In this document: one piece after another, positions 42,463 through 45,591 of the stretch | Layout: each line of letters begins with the position of its first letter | How positions within the stretch are numbered: the stretch's first letter is position 1 | From: Anaerolineae bacterium | Lineage (GTDB): Bacteria; Chloroflexota; Anaerolineae; 4572-78; J111 | DNA: 45,591 nucleotides | Direction of reading: 5' to 3' | NCBI GenBank assembly: GCA_023382535.1 | Contig: JAHDWA010000070.1 | Span: 1 to 45,591 of the forward strand | Translations under genes and position numbers: made by a program | The notes under the pieces: generated by a model | Told to the model about the DNA's origin: nothing | The model's database searches: none | Seen by the model: only the letters and a program-made list of their open reading frames with translations

Positions 42463-42645
42463 GAGAGCGTTCGGAAAGCCGCAGCGGCAACCTTGCCACC
42501 GGCGCTCGTCCGGCGATAAAGTCGCCGGACTATCCAACAGCGCCCGATTAATCGGGCTAAAGCCGGGTTGACCCGGCGCTGTTCCATAGCCCTGGCATTC
42601 ATGCCGGGGCGGGCCAGGCCAACGAAATAGTTTCTGAACGCTTTC
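42463..42645. other. 183-bp multi-hairpin element of unknown nature
   Basis: Outer arms 42463-42476 and 42632-42645 match at 12 of 14 positions. Inside are a small GGCAA/TTGCC hairpin (42486-42497); a perfect 9-bp stem GTCCGGCGA (42508-42516) with 42522-42530; a branched unit closed by AACAGCGCC/GGCGCTGTT (42536-42544 with 42575-42583) and holding GCCCGATT-AATCGGGC (42542-42557) and GCCGGGT-TG-ACCCGGC (42562-42577), which share a few bases with the closing stem; and a 10-bp hairpin 42589-42598 with 42601-42610. It could be a non-coding RNA gene, a composite palindromic repeat or a recombination target. An open frame crosses it (to 42647) but looks like a by-product. Confidence 0.65.
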
Positions 42646-42679
42646 ATTGAAGATAATCTGAAAAAGAAATCGGCCTTTG

Positions 42680-42800
42680 TTACCCTACACCACGCTCAAC
42701 AACGGCAAATTACGGACAGGATTTACATAATTAACAGGCTGGGCTTTTTGTTACAATAATCTTGTAAATCCTGTCTCATTTTTGGGCCGGTGTGGGGTAA
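42680..42800. repeat. 121-bp nested inverted repeat (MITE-like)
   Basis: The outer arms TTACCCTACACC (42680-42691) and GGTGTGGGGTAA (42789-42800) match at 11 of 12 positions. The inner arms GACAGGATTTACA (42715-42727) and TGTAAATCCTGTC (42763-42775) match perfectly. It lies between the folded element and a truncated restriction gene and has no coding capacity. Confidence 0.6.
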
Positions 42801-42816
42801 TTAATGGGGATATAAA

Positions 42817-43095
42817 TCAAAGAAGCGTAATCGGCTCCAACGCGATCAAATCGTCAAACTCGTCAGGCCGCAGCTTCTCAAATTCCTTCTGCAACACCTT
42901 TTGATAAATCCACTCTGTGCCCGTTAGAAGGGTGGCGTTCTCACACCACAATTGCGCGGCCCGGTCTTTGTGCTTCACGTCCACATCTTCCCGGCCTTTC
43001 GTTTCGATCAGGTGATGCACGCCGTCTTGAGTAACCACTACAAAATCCGGCTCATAGTAGCGCAGGTTGGCGACATTGTAACCGAGCAGCAGCAA
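42817..43095 (-). pseudogene. C-terminal remnant of a helicase/restriction enzyme (type III Res-like)
   Basis: A 92-codon stretch. YYEPDFVV and then LIETKGRED give the E/P-D...E-x-K pattern of a PD-(D/E)xK nuclease. KDRAAQLWCENA and LTGTEWIYQKVLQKEFE match the C-terminal end of large DEAD/DEAH-type restriction subunits (type III Res or related), which are normally about 900-1000 residues. In frame just upstream is a TAA (43098-43096), so the helicase part is missing here. No methylase is near. It is most likely a deletion remnant. Confidence 0.7.
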
Positions 43096-43141
43096 TTAAC
43101 GGCGAGCCGGGTTTCTATTGAACGACGGAGGAATCAATTCA

Positions 43142-45580
43142 TTACTCATAAGCCAGCACCTCGCGCACGGTCAGGCGCGAGGCGTTCCAGGCCGGGAGGA
43201 AACTGGCCAGGACAGACAGGAAAACCACGACCACCAGCCAGATCAAGACCCCGCTGATAGAAAAGGTGTAATCGAGCGGGGTGCTCAAGAACTGCTGCCC
43301 AACGGCGTCGCTGAGAAGTTTGCTGATAGGATAAGCCAGGACAGCGCCAACCGCCCAACTGAGAACGCCGATGATCAGCCCCTCGACGATAAAAATCTGC
43401 CGGACGGAAGCATTCGAAGCGCCAATGGCCCGCATCACCCCAATTTCGCGGGTCCGCTCCAGGACATTGATGCTCATCGTGCCCATCAACCCCAGGCCGC
43501 CGATCACCGCCAGGAGCACGGCCATAATCAAAAGCAGGACCACGATCACCTCAAACATGGCTTCCGCCTCAGCCCGTTCCTGGGCAACCATTTCCACAAT
43601 CTCGATACCCAGCCCGATCCGTTCATAATGTTGTTCCATGGCCCGGGCCACTTTTTGTTGAAAGGCAAAATCGTGCTGCTGCGTGGTAATCACCGCAAAT
43701 TCGGCCAGGCCAACCCTGTGGGCGGCGCGGGCAAAGTCAGGGTAACTGACAAAAATCAGGGGCATCATGACCCCGCCTGTCGCCACCCCCACTACGTGGA
43801 ATTTCTCCTCCCGCCCCTCGATCTTTAGCACCAGCTCACTGCCGACGTGCAGGTCAGGTTCGTCCCTGAGGAGAAGGGTATTGACCACGACCGCATGCTG
43901 ATCGTCTGGCCGGAGCCAGCGGCCTTTCACGATGGTGGGTTTGACCAGCCTCGTTTCCGCCGGCGGGGCCATGAGCATGACGTTATCGCTGTCACTGCCG
44001 TCGGGACGCTGCCGGCGCGTATTGTAAAAACCCCAGGCCTCCACTTCAACCACGCCCGGTACCTTGAGCGTCTCCCGCCTGATCCGCTCGATGCGGTAAT
44101 CACGGTCAAACTGAACGTCTACATCAAATTGGAAATAGCTCAGCCAGTTGTCCAATGTGCCGAGCAAGGAAGCCCGCACGCTGAACACGGCAATAAAGAT
44201 CGCCCCGCCCAAAATCAACGTGGTCAGCGTCAGCGCCAGGCGGCCCTTCCGCCGGAACGTGTTACGTAAGGAAAGCAGCAGAGGACGGGGCAGGCGCCAC
44301 CGCAGCAAAGGACGCTTGGTGCTTCCGGTCTGCGCGCCTAGCAGCAGCCGGTCCAGCCTGCTCGTGCCAAAACGTCCCCGGCCCAGGCCGTAAGGACTCA
44401 TCGCTTCCCGCGCGGTAACCCGGGTGCCCATCATGACCGGGTAAAGGGCGGCCAGCACGGGGACCAGCAGCCCTACCGCCACCTGCAGGCCCAGCACCTC
44501 CGGCGGCAATCTAAAGTTGGTAATGTCGAAGTTGAGAAAACTGGCGATGTAGCGGGTGAAGGTATGCGCTCCCAACGCTCCCAGCGGCACGGCAATTAGC
44601 AGCGCCAGCAGTCCAAAGATAAGCACCATCACCAGGTACATGCCGGTAATCTGGCTCCGCCGCGCTCCCACTGCTTTCATCATCCCAATCTGGAAGGTCT
44701 GCTGGGTCAGCAAAGCCGAGATGGTATTAACCACCAGAAAGCCGCTCAACAGCAGCGATAACACCCCCAGCGTACCCATGATGATCGTAATGGCTTGAAT
44801 CAGGAAGTCGAGCGGAGGCTGGCCAGGTTCAGAAATAAAGGTATAAAAGACCGAGCGGCCGCTGTTTTCAATCTTATCCCGGACTTTGTTAGCCACCTGC
44901 TGGATGTACGCCCGGTCGGGCCGGCCCCCGGCCTGGGAGACGACGATTCTTAGCTCATTGTAGCTTCGCTCCTGGCCCAACCATTCCAGGGTGTCAAAAG
45001 TAGCAAAACCGTAGGCCACCCCCCCAAAGACATAGATCTGAGCATTGAGGTCGTGGGCCAGGCCGGCAATACGCATCTGCCGTTCCTTGCCTTCCGGCGT
45101 TTTGACCAGGATCGTATCACCCACCTGGGCCTTGACCAAACCCAGGGCGGCCCGCTCGATGAGCAGTTCGTGCTCCGGCGGGGGCCAGGCGCCCCGTTCC
45201 GGCCAAAACTGGTCAATTTTAATCTCGTCGAAGTCGGGAACGGCAATGAGCCAGAGCGTGACCCACTCGTCCGGCCCTGTCTTAACCCGGAGCGAGATCC
45301 GGCCCCGCGCTTCGGCTTCGGCCACCTCACGCATATCATCAACAGCCTTGACCAGGTCGTCGTCAAAAGAGTCAATCGTGAGGATGGTGGCCTGGGCCGG
45401 ATTGGTCGCCAGGTACATCGCTCTCAAATCACGGGAGAGAATAATTTGAGCGCTGGCAATTGTGCCGACGGCAAACACTCCCACGGCAATCGAAAGCACG
45501 ACCAGGAGGGTGCGGGTTTTGGTCAGCCACAGGTCGCGCAGCACTTTGCGCCAGCGCGGACTTAGCAGCAGCTTGAACAT
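43142..45580 (-). CDS. ABC transporter permease, FtsX/MacB-like (two FtsX domains)
   Basis: An 812-residue membrane protein. It has an N-terminal helix (TRTLLVVLSIAVGVFAVG), a MacB-like periplasmic core, an FtsX domain with three helices (about 265-390), then a second helix, core and FtsX domain (about 440-810, ending SRLTVREVLAYE). This DUF214 layout belongs to transporters of lipoproteins, lipids or peptides, or to mechanotransmission systems. The ATG at 45580 has AGAGG six bases upstream, at the window edge; a partner ATPase is expected further upstream outside the window. The substrate is unknown. Confidence 0.9.
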   Translation of the reverse strand: MFKLLLSPRWRKVLRDLWLTKTRTLLVVLSIAVGVFAVGTIASAQIILSRDLRAMYLATNPAQATILTIDSFDDDLVKAVDDMREVAEAEARGRISLRVKTGPDEWVTLWLIAVPDFDEIKIDQFWPERGAWPPPEHELLIERAALGLVKAQVGDTILVKTPEGKERQMRIAGLAHDLNAQIYVFGGVAYGFATFDTLEWLGQERSYNELRIVVSQAGGRPDRAYIQQVANKVRDKIENSGRSVFYTFISEPGQPPLDFLIQAITIIMGTLGVLSLLLSGFLVVNTISALLTQQTFQIGMMKAVGARRSQITGMYLVMVLIFGLLALLIAVPLGALGAHTFTRYIASFLNFDITNFRLPPEVLGLQVAVGLLVPVLAALYPVMMGTRVTAREAMSPYGLGRGRFGTSRLDRLLLGAQTGSTKRPLLRWRLPRPLLLSLRNTFRRKGRLALTLTTLILGGAIFIAVFSVRASLLGTLDNWLSYFQFDVDVQFDRDYRIERIRRETLKVPGVVEVEAWGFYNTRRQRPDGSDSDNVMLMAPPAETRLVKPTIVKGRWLRPDDQHAVVVNTLLLRDEPDLHVGSELVLKIEGREEKFHVVGVATGGVMMPLIFVSYPDFARAAHRVGLAEFAVITTQQHDFAFQQKVARAMEQHYERIGLGIEIVEMVAQERAEAEAMFEVIVVLLLIMAVLLAVIGGLGLMGTMSINVLERTREIGVMRAIGASNASVRQIFIVEGLIIGVLSWAVGAVLAYPISKLLSDAVGQQFLSTPLDYTFSISGVLIWLVVVVFLSVLASFLPAWNASRLTVREVLAYE

Positions 45581-45591
45581 AAACAACCTCT

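Noticed and set aside
42042..42647. A 201-codon open frame overlapping hemB and the folded element.
   Set aside because: It covers the start of hemB in another frame, and its first half is a translation of palindromic DNA. No ribosome binding site or family resemblance.

Overview
The window looks like chromosomal DNA of a Chloroflexota bacterium (Anaerolineae/Caldilineae/Ardenticatenia-like). The signs are a complete F-type ATP synthase operon with a Chloroflexi-style beta subunit, an isolated mreB, a rex repressor, several Hanks-type Ser/Thr kinases, exported or membrane proteins with long Pro-Thr linkers, and EAD-like and STAND signalling proteins. The genus cannot be read from the sequence alone. 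No rRNA, tRNA, CRISPR array or intact transposase was seen.

Layout. 1-6071: end of atpB, then atpE-F-H-A-G-D-C, with inverted repeats in the larger intercistronic gaps. 6287-8816: mreB facing rex and a GT2 glycosyltransferase across a bidirectional terminator. 9024-13215: an SsnA-like amidohydrolase and two tandem CNNM/CorC membrane proteins. 13265-17129 (minus): a membrane Ser/Thr kinase with an extracellular SH3-like domain and a secreted protein with a duplicated domain; the kinase has a structured 5' leader. 17516-21572: secreted glucose/sorbosone dehydrogenase-like protein, zinc-ribbon pentapeptide-repeat protein, a small hypothetical protein and a DUF1638 protein. 21569-23862 (minus): deazaflavin nitroreductase-like protein and a GT-C glycosyltransferase whose leader can form a terminator or a competing hairpin. 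24153-30867: LysM Gly/Tyr-rich secreted protein, a stand-alone EAD-like adaptor, UPF0182 membrane protein, DUF3124 lipoprotein and a Kef-type antiporter. 31014-39293 (minus): a three-gene signalling operon. 39500-42294 (minus): hemB-hemL-usp. 42295-43141: a repeat-rich gap with a strongly folded 183-bp element, a nested inverted repeat and the C-terminal remnant of a restriction enzyme. 43142-45580 (minus): FtsX/MacB-type permease.

The most interesting system is the 31014-39293 operon. It encodes (i) a membrane-anchored STAND NTPase with extracytoplasmic ASH-like domains, (ii) an 829-residue protein with a CoA-dependent acyltransferase HxxxDG motif, and (iii) a protein with two kinase domains separated by an EAD-like domain. 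The STAND protein (N-terminus) and the kinase (C-terminus) share a short Gly/Gln motif with a V-V-Q-I-G core, resembling RHIM and bacterial amyloid signalling sequences. The EAD-like domain of the kinase matches the stand-alone adaptor at 24930-25412. My inference is a receptor-kinase relay that uses homotypic motifs, similar in logic to NLR/RIPK signalling. It is untested.

A second theme is palindromic DNA and RNA structure. Two perfect 31-33 bp palindromes with a single-base centre occur, one between atpD and atpC and one inside the double-kinase gene, where it codes for ten linker residues. Several leaders (17189-17320, 23915-23947, 17446-17495) show competing hairpins.
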